Positions 36,363 to 47,628 of a stretch of DNA of 64,000 bases are shown in pieces. The notes beneath the pieces are model-generated. The model made no database searches. It saw only the letters and a program-made list of their open reading frames with translations, and had not been told where the DNA came from. The first letter of the stretch is position 1. Every line of letters begins with the position of its first letter. The stretch spans positions 1,540,690 through 1,604,689 of the forward strand of contig NC_020167.2 in the NCBI RefSeq assembly GCF_000224145.3, read 5' to 3'. The DNA is from Ciona intestinalis. Lineage: Eukaryota > Chordata > Ascidiacea > Phlebobranchia > Cionidae. Both the position numbers and the translations under genes were made by a program.

Positions 36363-36468
36363 AACCATTTTCACACTCGATACAATGAGGATTATAGCCT
36401 TTGAAATGAAATTATAAAACTGACCCATCTTTTAGCCGATATGCCAGAAGTGAAAAGTTATCAGCATC

Positions 36469-36508
36469 TCCTACATGGTCTAGTAGTTAGGATCCCTGGC
36501 CAATGCAA
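36469..36508 (+). pseudogene. Chimeric tRNA-Glu/tRNA-Gly deletion product
   Basis: The first about 29 bases are tRNA-Glu (TCCTACATGGTCTAGTAGTT, AGGAT). They then join directly to the tRNA-Gly 3' end (CCCTGGCCAATGCA). The two parents share GATTCC at the join, which suggests a deletion between Glu and Gly copies at a short repeat. No anticodon arm remains. Confidence 0.85.
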
Positions 36509-36735
36509 GGGCTTTTTACATTCGATATATTGATGTTTATTGCCTTTGTGAAATATTTATAAAAATGGGAGGTTTATAAAGAATGTCGGTAAAATGCTAA
36601 TCAAATTCGCCGACTTCAAGATTTCAGTTGCAAGCAAAAACAAAGAAATTAATATTGACGTCACAGGAAACAATCGATTTCGACGCTAACCTATCTTTCG
36701 GCCAATATGTCAGAAGCGAAAAGTAACGCGGCATC

Positions 36736-36807
36736 TCCTACATGGTCTAGTGGTTAGGATTCCTGGCTTTCACCCAGGCGGCCCGGGTTCGATTCCCGGT
36801 GTAGGAA
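36736..36807 (+). tRNA. tRNA-Glu(TTC), array copy 4
   Basis: 72 nt, consensus sequence, all stems paired. Confidence 0.95.
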
Positions 36808-36814
36808 CATGTTA

Positions 36815-36885
36815 GCATTGGTGGTTCAGTGGTAGAATCCTCGCCTGCCACGCGGGGGGCCCGGGTTCGATTCCCGGCCAATGCA
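36815..36885 (+). tRNA. tRNA-Gly(GCC), array copy 4
   Basis: 71 nt, consensus sequence, all stems paired. Confidence 0.95.
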
Positions 36886-36992
36886 AACCCTTTTCACATT
36901 CGATATTATGAGGATTATAGCCTTTGAAGTGAAATTATAAAACTGACCCGTCTTTTAGTCAAAATGTCAAAAGTGAAAAGTTACGCAGCATC

Positions 36993-37064
36993 TCCTACAT
37001 TGTCTAGTGGTTAGGATTCCTGGCTTTCACCCAGGCGGCCCGGGTTCGATTCCCGGTGTAGGAA
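36993..37064 (+). tRNA. tRNA-Glu(TTC), array copy 5, box A variant
   Basis: 72 nt. TCCTACATTGTCTAG replaces TCCTACATGGTCTAG: G10 is T, which weakens the D-stem and box A. The same variant recurs in the unit at 37474, so it was copied by duplication. Confidence 0.8.
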
Positions 37065-37071
37065 TATGTAA

Positions 37072-37127
37072 GCATTGGTGGTTCAGTGGTAGAATCCTCG
37101 CCTGCCACGCGGGGGGCCCGGGTTCGA
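37072..37127 (+). pseudogene. Truncated tRNA-Gly(GCC)
   Basis: Matches tRNA-Gly through GGGTTCGA, then switches to spacer sequence GAAATTAATATTGACGTCAC, the same as at about 36655. The 3' half of the T-arm and the acceptor strand are absent. Confidence 0.85.
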
Positions 37128-37216
37128 GAAATTAATATTGACGTCACAGGAAACAATCGATTTCGACGCTAACCTATCTTTCAGCCTATATGTTATAGGT
37201 AAAGAGAACTCGCATG

Positions 37217-37288
37217 TCCTACATGGTCTAGTGGTTAGGATTCCTGGCTTTCACCCAGGCGGCCCGGGTTCGATTCCCGGTGTAGGAA
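37217..37288 (+). tRNA. tRNA-Glu(TTC), array copy 6
   Basis: 72 nt, consensus sequence. The upstream flank differs from other units (GAGAACTCGCATG), consistent with a rearrangement just before it. Confidence 0.93.
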
Positions 37289-37295
37289 TATGTTA

Positions 37296-37366
37296 GCATT
37301 GGTGGTTCAGTGGTAGAATCCTCGCCTGCCACGCGGGGGGCCCGGGTTCGATTCCCGGCCAATGCA
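37296..37366 (+). tRNA. tRNA-Gly(GCC), array copy 5
   Basis: 71 nt, consensus sequence, all stems paired. Confidence 0.95.
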
Positions 37367-37473
37367 AACCCTTTTCACATTCGATATTATGAGGATTATA
37401 GCCTTTGTAGTGTAATTATAAAACTGACCCGTCTTTTAATCAAAATGTCAAAAGTGAAAAGTTACGCAGCATC

Positions 37474-37537
37474 TCCTACATTGTCTAGTGGTTAGGATTC
37501 CTGGCTTTCACCCAGGCGGCCCGGGTTCGATTCCCGG
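37474..37537 (+). tRNA. tRNA-Glu(TTC), array copy 7, cut by assembly gap
   Basis: 64 bases visible, to TTCCCGG. The rest is in the N run. It carries the same ATTGTC variant as the copy at 36993. Confidence 0.8.
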
Positions 37538-38037
37538 NNNNNNNNNNNNNNNNNNNNNNNNNNNNNNNNNNNNNNNNNNNNNNNNNNNNNNNNNNNNNNN
37601 NNNNNNNNNNNNNNNNNNNNNNNNNNNNNNNNNNNNNNNNNNNNNNNNNNNNNNNNNNNNNNNNNNNNNNNNNNNNNNNNNNNNNNNNNNNNNNNNNNNN
37701 NNNNNNNNNNNNNNNNNNNNNNNNNNNNNNNNNNNNNNNNNNNNNNNNNNNNNNNNNNNNNNNNNNNNNNNNNNNNNNNNNNNNNNNNNNNNNNNNNNNN
37801 NNNNNNNNNNNNNNNNNNNNNNNNNNNNNNNNNNNNNNNNNNNNNNNNNNNNNNNNNNNNNNNNNNNNNNNNNNNNNNNNNNNNNNNNNNNNNNNNNNNN
37901 NNNNNNNNNNNNNNNNNNNNNNNNNNNNNNNNNNNNNNNNNNNNNNNNNNNNNNNNNNNNNNNNNNNNNNNNNNNNNNNNNNNNNNNNNNNNNNNNNNNN
38001 NNNNNNNNNNNNNNNNNNNNNNNNNNNNNNNNNNNNN
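37538..38037. other. Assembly gap, 500 N
   Basis: Exactly 500 N, a conventional placeholder size. It interrupts the tRNA array, and the contig on its right begins with sequence repeated at 47629. Confidence 0.99.
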
Positions 38038-39234
38038 AATGGCGCGATCGTCATCAAGATCTTATGTAACAAAGTTTACATTAATGATATAGGAGGTACG
38101 GAGCATGACCAGCGCGTGCTTAAATTGGAGTTTCGCCCTATGTGAACGAACAGGTTTCGGTAGTGAGAAAAATACATTGTATGTCCTCTTTTAAACTTTC
38201 TGAATCTATTGTTTAAAACAACAATTTTTTATTGGTTGCATCATAAAATATTACAACTTTAAAAGTGTTTAAATTTGGACGTCCTCATTTATACGCAACC
38301 GCACTTGCTTAAGTTTTATTTTGTTCATGTTAAAAAAATGTTTCCACAAGTTTTGTTAAAAAGATAATCAATTAACACTAACTAATCAACTTTTACCTTG
38401 AAAGGAATGGATACTGCTGGGATTCTGGCGATTGCTACATTTTACGCTAAATCCAAAATACGGAAAATAAGAATAAAACATAATATAATGGAACTGTGGA
38501 CATAGAGCAAACACTATTTCGCAAACTACGATTTGGCAAGTTAGCAAAATGGAAAACTGCTATATAGGTAAAGGGTTATGAAGATTGTCAGGTGTAATTA
38601 GTAGTGCTATACAAGGTTTGGCAGCTATAAGCTTAGCAAGGCGCGACATTAATATAAAGTTATGTTGAAACGGTACGCTACTTAATTGATCTATTGATTC
38701 TATAACATGCAGTCAGGTTCATGTATAAACAAAATATTTGATGCAGCAAATGCTGGTTTGTAAAACTTAGGCAGGAATATCATCTAACTGATAAACAGGA
38801 TTTACGGCACCAATTGGGGAGAGAGCGAGATGTGATTGATTTTCATCATTGCTTGTCCTGTTTGTATTCTGAGCCTTGCAACATGGACACCAGAAGAAAA
38901 CCCTCATGACTATTCGATCGTATGGTTTCAATGAATGCAATGGTGCTGGTAAGAAATCCCAAGACTGTAGCTTACGTGGTAACATCTTTGGTCGCTTAAC
39001 TTGCAGCACGTTTACCACGATTATAAAAAGAACGATCACAACAACCAATATCATGACTGCTCCCATTGCCCAAATGTGAGCTAAGGATAGACCAAGAATA
39101 ACAGCAGGAATAATGAAGAAGACGACGATCAGATAAACGACAGCGAACCATCTGTACTTAGCTGTTGTGTTTCCCAGCGCTTTAGCTCCTTTAATCGGGA
39201 TGTTCCGCATGAACGGGATCGGATACCAGATAAT
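38038..39234. repeat. Segment duplicated at 47629-49182 (copy 1)
   Basis: Sequence from the edge of the gap through the last exon of the first SLC34 gene is repeated near 47.6-49.2 kb. The noncoding 3' flank appears identical by eye. See the finding on misassembly. Confidence 0.9.
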
Positions 39235-41897
39235 TATCCCGAATATGTTAAAGAAGAAATGACAGAATGCAATCTGTAAAGCATTTGCGATTTCATCTTG
39301 AGCGAGTGCTGCTAATATGCTGGTTGTCGTGGTACCAATGTTGGCTCCCAATGTCAGGGGGTACATCCTCTTCAAACTAATAACTCCAACTCCGACGAGA
39401 GGTGTGATGGTTGATGTGAATACGGAGCTGCTTTGTACCACAAAGGTGAGACCAGCGCCGACTAAAATCGCGAGATACCCTATTTAAAAACGCTGTAAGT
39501 ATGAAACATAATTGTGATATAAGTTTATTTTACCTGTAAGCCAACCAAACGGATAGGGGAAGTTAGTGTTAATAACTTTCTTTATAATCTTGGCAACTTT
39601 TCCTTTCATCATCGATTGTAGGAGCTTGACCATCGTTATTAGGCAAACACAGAGAATGATCAACGAAACGATAAGAAGGATTGCTCCTACAGCTCCATCA
39701 GACATGCCGGTGTTGGCGAACAAGAAATCGTTTGGACTTCGACCTGGATCACCAAGAGATAATGCAACTGCTGTTGGTCTGTAAACTGCTTTACGTAACA
39801 GAGTATAAGGATATACAGTCTACTATTTATAGCTATTAAATATCACAGTGTTATAAACAGCATTACGTGTGGCATACATAATATTTGGAATCAAAATTGA
39901 GTCTGCTTTTTACAACGATTTTACTAATTCTATTGTTTGTGAATCGAAATTTCAAAGTAAAAACATACATGGTATATCAACATCTTTGGTTACGTTGACT
40001 TTCCTCGAGACGGTGATATTTACCAGTCCGCTTGTATTACTCACAGTCAAGTTTTGTAATTCCTCCACAATTGCTTTGTGAGAACCGCAAACGGACTATG
40101 AATAAACAGTAAACAATTTCTGCCCAAATGTATAATGCCGACAGAGATTTCAAACAAAAGTATTTGAACGGAACAAAACCGGAAACTTATCTCAAAAGTT
40201 TTAGGCTTGTATGATAAACCTTATAACGTATCGAAGAAAAATTGACAAAACTTACCGAACACAATATAATACCAGTTTAAATTGTATTTGTACAGGTATA
40301 TTTACCTTGGTTTTCAAAATTTATTTCGTGTTATTTACGTGCATTCGGGAGAATGAAACTATTTATTTTAAACACACGGGGATTTATGAGAGAACTAAAA
40401 TCGTATGTTTTACATATAGGTATTTCTTTGAAGTAATATCAATTAATGAAGTTATGGTAGTACGAATTCTTTTTTGGCTAATGAATATGATACAAAATAT
40501 GCGAGGCTATCTTCTCCCACCATATATGTTGCAACCCATACGTGTGTAATATGCTTACCTTTACCATACTTGTACCTGGAGGCAAGGACTTTCCCTTAGC
40601 TACTATTTTTATCACCTTTTTATTCACTTTAATGATCTTATCTGTCAAAGGCTTTGTGATCACCTGTATGTAAAATAAAAAGGGACTTATATATATATAT
40701 GCACGTATCACTGCATCTAAAACAGTAAAGATCTTAACTTTAAGGATATCAGGTGATTTCTTCCCTTTTTTTAGACTGGGGATGGATTCAATGATCGCCC
40801 TCGTTAGCTTCTCCAGCACCCCAGATGCGACCTCTAACGGCAAAAGGATAATAACCGCTAATAGGTTAAAGATATCATGCACCGTTGCTCCCGCGAATGC
40901 TCTGATAGAAAACAGCCAAAAGAGTAATTACAAATTTAAACAATAAGAAAAATCGAAACACTATTAACCGGGTGAATATCACGGAAAAAAATATAAAAAT
41001 AACAAAATTAGCTTCTGTTTTCTTACTTTCGAAACTGGTTGACGTCCACTGATTGGGCGAGAGACACAATGGTGTTTGTGACGGATGTGCCAATGTTTGC
41101 TCCCATCACTATTGGGATGGCAGCGTGAACAGTTAAGACTGCAACAATGCGTAATATGTTTGATTGATGAAATTAATCTCTAAACTAGGCCATGACTTAC
41201 TATTAGCGCCAACCATGCTGGTTATAATGGATGTTGACGTGGATGAACTCTGCACAAGAACTGTCACTAGAATACCCACGATAAGGCCAGTCACAGGGTT
41301 GGCAAGAAAACTGTGGTTGCCGAATATCGTACCCGCTGTTTTACCAGCTGCTCAAAAGAGGAGTTATATATATGTGATGCCAAGGTAGCAACAAAGAGTT
41401 GGAGTTTACCTAACACTTGAAAAGCTGATCCTAAAAGACTTAGTGAGCACACAAATAGATACAAACAGCCCAAGATTAATACAAATTTTATGAAGCTTTT
41501 GAAGATTGCTTTCAATTGTTCAAGCTTGGTCATATCCGTCCATTTCGTGTAATCTGGGAAAAGTTAATTTATTGGCCGAAAGGCATTTGATAGTCACGAC
41601 AATAAACCACAACGAATAGTTGTGTATAATAATAACCTCCTACGTCATCGGTCAATGCCCACGGATCATTCGCTGTTTCGGATTCTGAATTTCGTTTCGA
41701 GTCTCCTGCTGTGGTCTCATAGTCTATACAACACCAAAGAATAACTACGTTACTTATGTTTTACATTTAAGTTCTTATGAAACCATTCTGACACCTGCTG
41801 ACTAATTAATAAGTAATTTGATTAAAATGGTTACCCAAAAAGCGTCCAATAAAATAAACAGAAAATACGAACCTTCTTCATGTCGTACATCAGTCAT
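38767..41897 (-). CDS. SLC34-family sodium-phosphate cotransporter, paralogue A
   Basis: Ten exons in reverse: 41897-41873 (25 nt), 41723-41637, 41553-41410, 41347-41201, 41138-41027, 40901-40739, 40663-40559, 40095-39969, 39785-39534 and 39479-38767. They total 1875 nt, in frame, 624 residues (human SLC34A1 639, SLC34A2 690). Both inverted QSSS repeats are present ([11 protein letters not shown] and [11 protein letters not shown]), as are [22 protein letters not shown] and [19 protein letters not shown]. The large extracellular loop has NxT/S glycosylation sites (NLT, NTS, NIT, NVT). The motif AFAGATVHD keeps the Ala, Ala and Asp associated with electrogenic transport in NaPi-IIa/b. The C-terminal tail has a Cys cluster (WCPCC) and ends in DDIPA, with no PDZ motif. 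Role: Na+-driven uptake of divalent phosphate at the apical plasma membrane (family knowledge). Confidence 0.95.
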
Positions 41898-43048
41898 AGT
41901 GACTTCTTCAGTACAATTTAAACTTGTCAAAATAAAACTTGTATAAAATAAAAATACTGGGTTTTATAATACTGGTGTTTTTTTAATACCATTAACCTTT
42001 TTTAAATGTAGGACTTTCATAAATTAAATCGAAATACGCACCTTTCAAACTAAATACTATACTAATAACTTAATCTTGTACTAAATATGGATTTCTTTAA
42101 TATGTTTTCTCACTTGTGTAGCTTATGTAGCTCCGCTATTTCATTCTATGGGATTAAATCACTTGTGTAGCTATATAGGAGGAATGAAATAGCCGCAGGA
42201 TTCTAACGATGACTGTTTGAGCGCGAAGCAACCGCAAAACTTGTTTTGGTTGCTTGATGGCTATCTTACAGATTTCCAGTAAGCGTTTTTTCAATGCCGA
42301 TTTATTTAATTAAAATATTTATATAATTTTGTACAATTTGCTTGTTAACTTTTTCTTTCGGTATTGAACAAACATACGGGACATATATAGGTTATATGTC
42401 GTATATTTTACGTAATGAGACAACTTTTGTGATTAAACTACTTAGTGCACTGTAACAATAATATGAGAGGTGTGACTATATCACTTTACGTAAGATTATG
42501 TATGCACATTCCTGTACATAGATGAGGTAGTAGTAAAGTGCAAACCCCAGGCCAAATTAAACGGAAAATGATTTACAACGACTTGACTGGAGAAACACAA
42601 ACACTTCACTGGCGCCACAACGCGTTCAATAAAAGGAGTAAAAAGCAGTTTACCGAGGTAAGCACTATGGCAACATGGCGGCAGCAAATATTCAATTAAC
42701 TTTCTAAATGTAACCGCATTAGCTAAACCGACTCAACGAGGCTATTTTTTCTGATGTGCGTCATATTTATGTATTGATAACGAGAAAACATGCGGAACAG
42801 TTTTATAGATTGCTAAAAATACTAAATGTCTTTTTATTGGTGAACTTCAATTTCAAAGCGAAATGTAGCAGCTTGCGATTTAATACGCATACGATGCTCA
42901 TACGATACATATGTGCAATATGATACTCTTAAAATAGGCTAAACTATATTCTTGTGACGCCTATACCCCTTGTCCAATAAAATAGGTGTCGGGAAAAACA
43001 ACTTATGTGACTTCCATTAAAAACAAATTAGCAACCGCTGTGTTATAA
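41898..43048. other. Intergenic spacer between the two SLC34 genes
   Basis: Should contain the promoter of paralogue A and the 3'UTR of paralogue B. AT-rich, no repeat copy or coding exon recognised. The open frame at 42496-42687 is not supported. Confidence 0.5.
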
Positions 43049-46000
43049 TTACAGTTTGGTAAGCACGATTTCCAAACCAGCGTCGAACCCTTCGTTGTCG
43101 CAACCATCTATTGAAGAAGCTGATGAACTCAGTTCGCTATCTGAATCTACTGGAGGTTTGCAACAACATTGGCAAAGGAGGTATTTTGTGAAGAAAGTAT
43201 CGTACGGTCGGAGAGAGCGCATCCACTCCGGCAGAAATTTCCAGCTACGAAGAACAGCTGGCAACCACTGCGGTCGGTGTGTTTGCAACAGGTTTGTCAC
43301 TGTCACAAAAAACAAGATGGCGAGGACAAGAATGACAAAAGACATCATGGCCCAGAAATCAGCAAATGAGAGACCGAGCAGCAGAAGTGGAATAAGGAAG
43401 AAAACGAACAGGATGTAGAGCACGGCGAACCACCGATATTCTGCCGTCGTGTTTCCCAATGCCTTCGCTCCCTTCAGCGGAATACGTCGTAGAAACGGAA
43501 CCGGATACCACAGCGCAATTCCGCTTACGTTAAAGAAGAGATGGACGAGAGCGATTTGCAATGAATATTCGAGTCGGTCTGGGTCGCTGGCTAAAGCTGC
43601 GAAGATGCCCGTGGTCGTGGTGCCGATGTTTGCACCCAGGGTGAGTGGATACATTCGTTCCAGGCTGATCATTCCCATACCGACCAGAGGTGTCAGTGTC
43701 GAGGTAAACACGGAGCTGCTTTGTACTACAAAGGTAAGACCAGCTCCGACAAGGATAGCAATGTAACCTATATATTAGAATATCGTTAAAGGTCGTAAGT
43801 GACATATAGTAACCTACATATATTTAGTAAACTAATTTTACCTGCCACCCATCCGAACGGGTACTTAAAGTCTATATTGATCACTTTCTTGATGAGTCTT
43901 GAAACTGTTCCGTGCATCATCGAGTTCAAAAGTTTAACCATAAGAATAAGACATGAAGTTAGGATGATGAGGGATGTGACGAGAATTATTATTCCAGCTT
44001 CTAAATCGGAGAGACCAGTGTTTGCAAATAAAAAGTCGTCCGGAGATTTGCCTGTGTATGAAATAATAGTCAGAGACGCATTTAAATAAATTTGTGCTAT
44101 AGTAGGGTTGGAGAAGATAGAATACTTTTTCATTTCATTTTAATTCTTGTCATATTTGGTGGCAAACATGGGACACTGAAGAAAATATTAAACCGTATTC
44201 TCACATTCTTACGACTCCCAGAGATCGTTGTAAATTGATTAAAACACGATCAAGGTACTTAGATATCATGTGCTAAATGTATCCTGTCTTTCCCACTCTA
44301 CTATACGTCAACATGTTTTGCATTAAATATTAAACAATACCTATAAAACAATTACGATGCCCACAGAGAACTATATCAGTATATATGGCTTTACATAAAA
44401 GTCTTTATAATCCAATGGTTATTTTTTAACTTACATAATCTGATTCCGACAAGCACAGTTTCACTGATAGATTGATTTATTGGAGTTATGACGGTAGCGG
44501 TGTTCTGCTGTTCAGTAATCAGTGGCATGCTCACGTTTACCAGGGTTGTCCTGTTCAGGATGGCTGTTGTTTGCTCACACCACAACTATAAAAATCAAAG
44601 TTCGCGGTTATTATAATATAGCATAGGCTATAGCAGCTGTAAGTCTTAAAGGGGCATCCTAACGAAAAGTCAGAATTTGTTTATGAATAAAGATGCTCAA
44701 AGAGTTTGAGTGTTTTTTTGGTACACATCACATTTGAGTATATCTATCTGTATTCCACTTTTTTTGTTCATTGATTTGCCCCTTTAAAACATTTTGCACC
44801 CCCCACTTACGTCAATCATGCTGGAGCCGGCTTCCAGTGGAATGTCTTGTGCAGTTAACGATATAACAGAATCATTGATTCGCACAATCCCAAGGACTAC
44901 TGGGTCAGTCAATACCTATAAGAAAAAACACACAGTAAGCAGTGTACAGAGAAAATTCTCCCCATTTTCTTCCTAATAAGTAGCGTTTTTTTACACATGG
45001 TAATATTTCACCTTCAGTAGGTCAGGTGTATCGCTGCCACCTTGAATGTTAAAAGAGTCGATAATTGCACCCGTTGTTACTTCCAAGTAACCAGAGACTC
45101 TTTCTAATGGAAAGAATACTAGGACAGTCAGAAGGTTGAAAACATCAAGTACAGTGGCTCCCGCGAATGCTCTATAAGCAGTATGTTAAAAATGAAGAAG
45201 GGAAAAAAACATATTTAAGACTGTACGGACTAGCGTGTTTACCTTCTAAAATCATTCTTGTCCAACGATTGTGTCATAGCAACAATTGTGTTTGTGACAG
45301 AAGTTCCAATGTTGCTGCCCATGATAATTGGAATCGCGATGTGTACTGGAAGAACTATATGGCAAAAAGACAGGAATAAAAGTAATTGCCTTGACTACGC
45401 CATAAGCGGTATATTACACAAGTACTTACTTCCAGATGCTACCATAGTGATGACAATTGATGTTGATGTAGAAGAGCTTTGAACTAGAGCAGTCACAAGA
45501 ATCCCGATGATTAAACCAGTGAGAGGATTTGAGAGAAACGAATCGTTGGAGAAAACTTCACCAGCAGTTTTACCAGCTGCATAAAAAGTTGTTAACCAAC
45601 GTCATGCTAATTTGGAATTCCTTATCCATAACGTTCCGCGATTTTGCAATGAAATTTTTATGTTTTTAAAACGACAATGAATTGTTGATCTGATTAAAGA
45701 AATGACAATAAATTGTGGGTTTTAATATTAAAACGATGATACACTTCGGCTTTTTAAAAAGGCCACAATAAACCGCAAGCCACTAACCTAATATTTGAAA
45801 GCCATCACCGAGCATACTAATCGAACAGATGAAAAGATAAAGACAGGCAACTGCAAGAATGATCTTAACGATTATAAAAACTGTCCCAAAGATTTTTTCT
45901 TTGGTAGTTTTGTCGCTCCACTTGGTTGAATTGTCTAAAAGTATGATTACATTACATAAGCACTCATATTATATTAGTGTATTTTCATATTATATTAGTG

Positions 46001-46195
46001 TATAAATCAAGTCAATTCCCTCACCGTCATCTTCCCAGTCTATTGCGTAATGATCCTCTTTTTTAGTTTCCGGCTTTTCATCCAAAACAACTGTGTAAAA
46101 AATGAAAATTTCAAGTGTCAGGTATTCATAAGCAAAGTATTTATTTAAACAAGATATTTACCGTTTTCTAAAGGAATGTTCGTCTTTTGATCCAT
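43049..46195 (-). CDS. SLC34-family sodium-phosphate cotransporter, paralogue B
   Basis: Ten exons in reverse: 46195-46162 (34 nt), 46090-46025, 45934-45788, 45576-45430, 45354-45243, 45171-45012, 44915-44811, 44585-44435, 44051-43842 and 43767-43049. They total 1851 nt, in frame, 616 residues. Exon count, phases and several exon lengths (147, 112 and 105 nt) equal those of paralogue A, so this is a tandem duplication with introns kept. QSSS repeats ([22 protein letters not shown]), [13 protein letters not shown] and GANIGTTTT are present. The electrogenicity motif reads AFAGATVLD: Ala, Ala and Asp kept, His changed to Leu. The extracellular loop (44435-44585) is unlike A but also has N-glycosylation sites. 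The tail has a QCCC cluster and ends in TKL, a class I PDZ-binding motif like the TRL of vertebrate NaPi-IIa. Confidence 0.95.
44098..44305 (+). mobile_element. MITE-like palindromic element, copy d
   Basis: Starts TATAGTAGGGTTGGAGAAGA and ends TCCTGTCTTTCCCACTCTACTATA. The internal sequence is in the same orientation as copy a. It lies in an intron of SLC34 paralogue B. Confidence 0.75.
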
Positions 46196-47628
46196 TTTCG
46201 TTAACCAATTGTTCCAAGTCAAAAAAAAGAATTTTAAAAAATTTCCTTTCGCTCCAAGACCTCAGTGCTGCAAACTGCGAGGATTCGCTCAAGACGCCCA
46301 ATTCTTATAGCAGTTAAAGGTGGTGCAAAGGTTATCATGAGTAAACAGTAGCACTTGGCGCCCACAACACGCCCTTCTTTCCGATGCACGCGGTGCACTC
46401 GTGTGGAGAATGTTTTATTAGGAAACAAACATTGCATCTCATTGATGTTCTTGTAAATTGGGCTCGCGGTTAGTGGAGTTAAGGTTATGCGTATATGATG
46501 CAATTTGTACAGAGTATGGCGTTATCGTTTATCCATATCACAGACAAGCGATTTGATTCTGCATAATCATACTTGGTAAACTTCCAAACAACCATTGATG
46601 TTTCATTTGTACACAAACAAAAATTTTAATCAAACTAAAATAATAAATGGATTTAAAAAAAACTATAACGATGACTCCACGAAAGCAAGGAATAAATTAA
46701 TATACAAGAAATAAAACACGTACAGTCTAGCTATACCTTATGCAATTTAGTTAAAGTTATTCAACGACTACACGAGCTTGAACAATAAGTCATGGTCAGG
46801 ATAAAATGCTGATCACGAAATCGGGACCAGCCCTTGGTTCGCCCCCTACACGCCCTCTCCCAAGTGCACACATGAACGGCGTGAACAAAAAGGACACAGT
46901 AAACTACAGGACATTAACTGGAACGATTTATTCTATAGTAGATAGGGGGAAATGGGTCACCATTAGCAACCTATATCCAAATATCCTAATCGTGTTTTAA
47001 ATATTTAACAACGGTCTATGGAAGTGGTGGTACGGTTTTATAATTCTTTGAATTTTCTTTGTGTACTACAAAATAGAGGTGTCCCATCTTTCCCCACCCT
47101 ACTTTATTTGAACGGTAACAACCAACTCCGCAATTTTTGCATAAAAAATCTGACTTTAGGCAAAAAATAGTTTTGCTGGAATTTTGTTAAACCTTGAATG
47201 ACGTATAGGGCGTGGGTTGTACTGTCGGTCGCCTAGATTGGGTAAACAGTTCCGGTTTACATTAGAGTTGAATAGATTCCTAATCTATCAATGTTTGAGA
47301 GCAAAGTGCCACTACAGCACGAATCGTGCAGCTGATCGTCTCCTGGCAGCAGTGATGTCAGAAACTAAACTAAAAACACAAAAAATACGACAAAAGTGAA
47401 TCGTTTAAAATAGTTAAATACTTGAACTAAAAAAAAGTACATATAATCTGCGTAAAAATGCACATACACACTTTTCTGTCTCCGCATAACGATGCAGGTG
47501 AAATCCCTAAATGAGTTTGGAGTTTCTTTTCTTATGAAGAGAACACTTGAATGACCGATAACAACTTTGGGCGTTATCGATCTAGACAATGGGCGTTGTT
47601 GTGTGACAACTTATGATTGGTCAAATAA
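46196..47628. other. 5' flank of SLC34 paralogue B and intergenic sequence
   Basis: Presumed promoter of paralogue B, then sequence with one MITE copy (46934-47103). Open frames at 46234-46503, 46806-47000 and 47217-47399 have no recognisable product. Confidence 0.5.
46934..47103 (-). mobile_element. MITE-like palindromic element, copy e
   Basis: Starts TATAGTAGATAGGGGGAAAT and ends GGTGTCCCATCTTTCCCCAC plus CCTACT. The internal sequence is in the orientation of copies b and c (ATATCCAAATATCCTAATCG). Confidence 0.75.

Larger units (their letters stand above)
35689..37537 (+). repeat. Tandem array of tRNA-Glu/tRNA-Gly units, period about 257 bp
   Basis: Each unit is tRNA-Glu(TTC), a 7-base spacer, tRNA-Gly(GCC), then a spacer of about 108 bp containing CTTTTCACATTCGATATTAT and ATTATAAAACTGACCCGTCT. 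Glu starts are at 35689, 35946, 36214, 36469 (chimera), 36736, 36993, 37217 and 37474. Intervals of exactly 257 recur (35689 to 35946, 36736 to 36993, 37217 to 37474). A second spacer type occurs at 36517-36690 and in part at 37128-37190. The array runs into the N gap at 37538, so its true length is unknown. Confidence 0.95.

Noticed and set aside
37485-38072. Long open frames across the 500-N gaps (37485-38072, 49140-49750)
   Set aside because: They are open only because N codons contain no stops. There is no sequence to support a protein.
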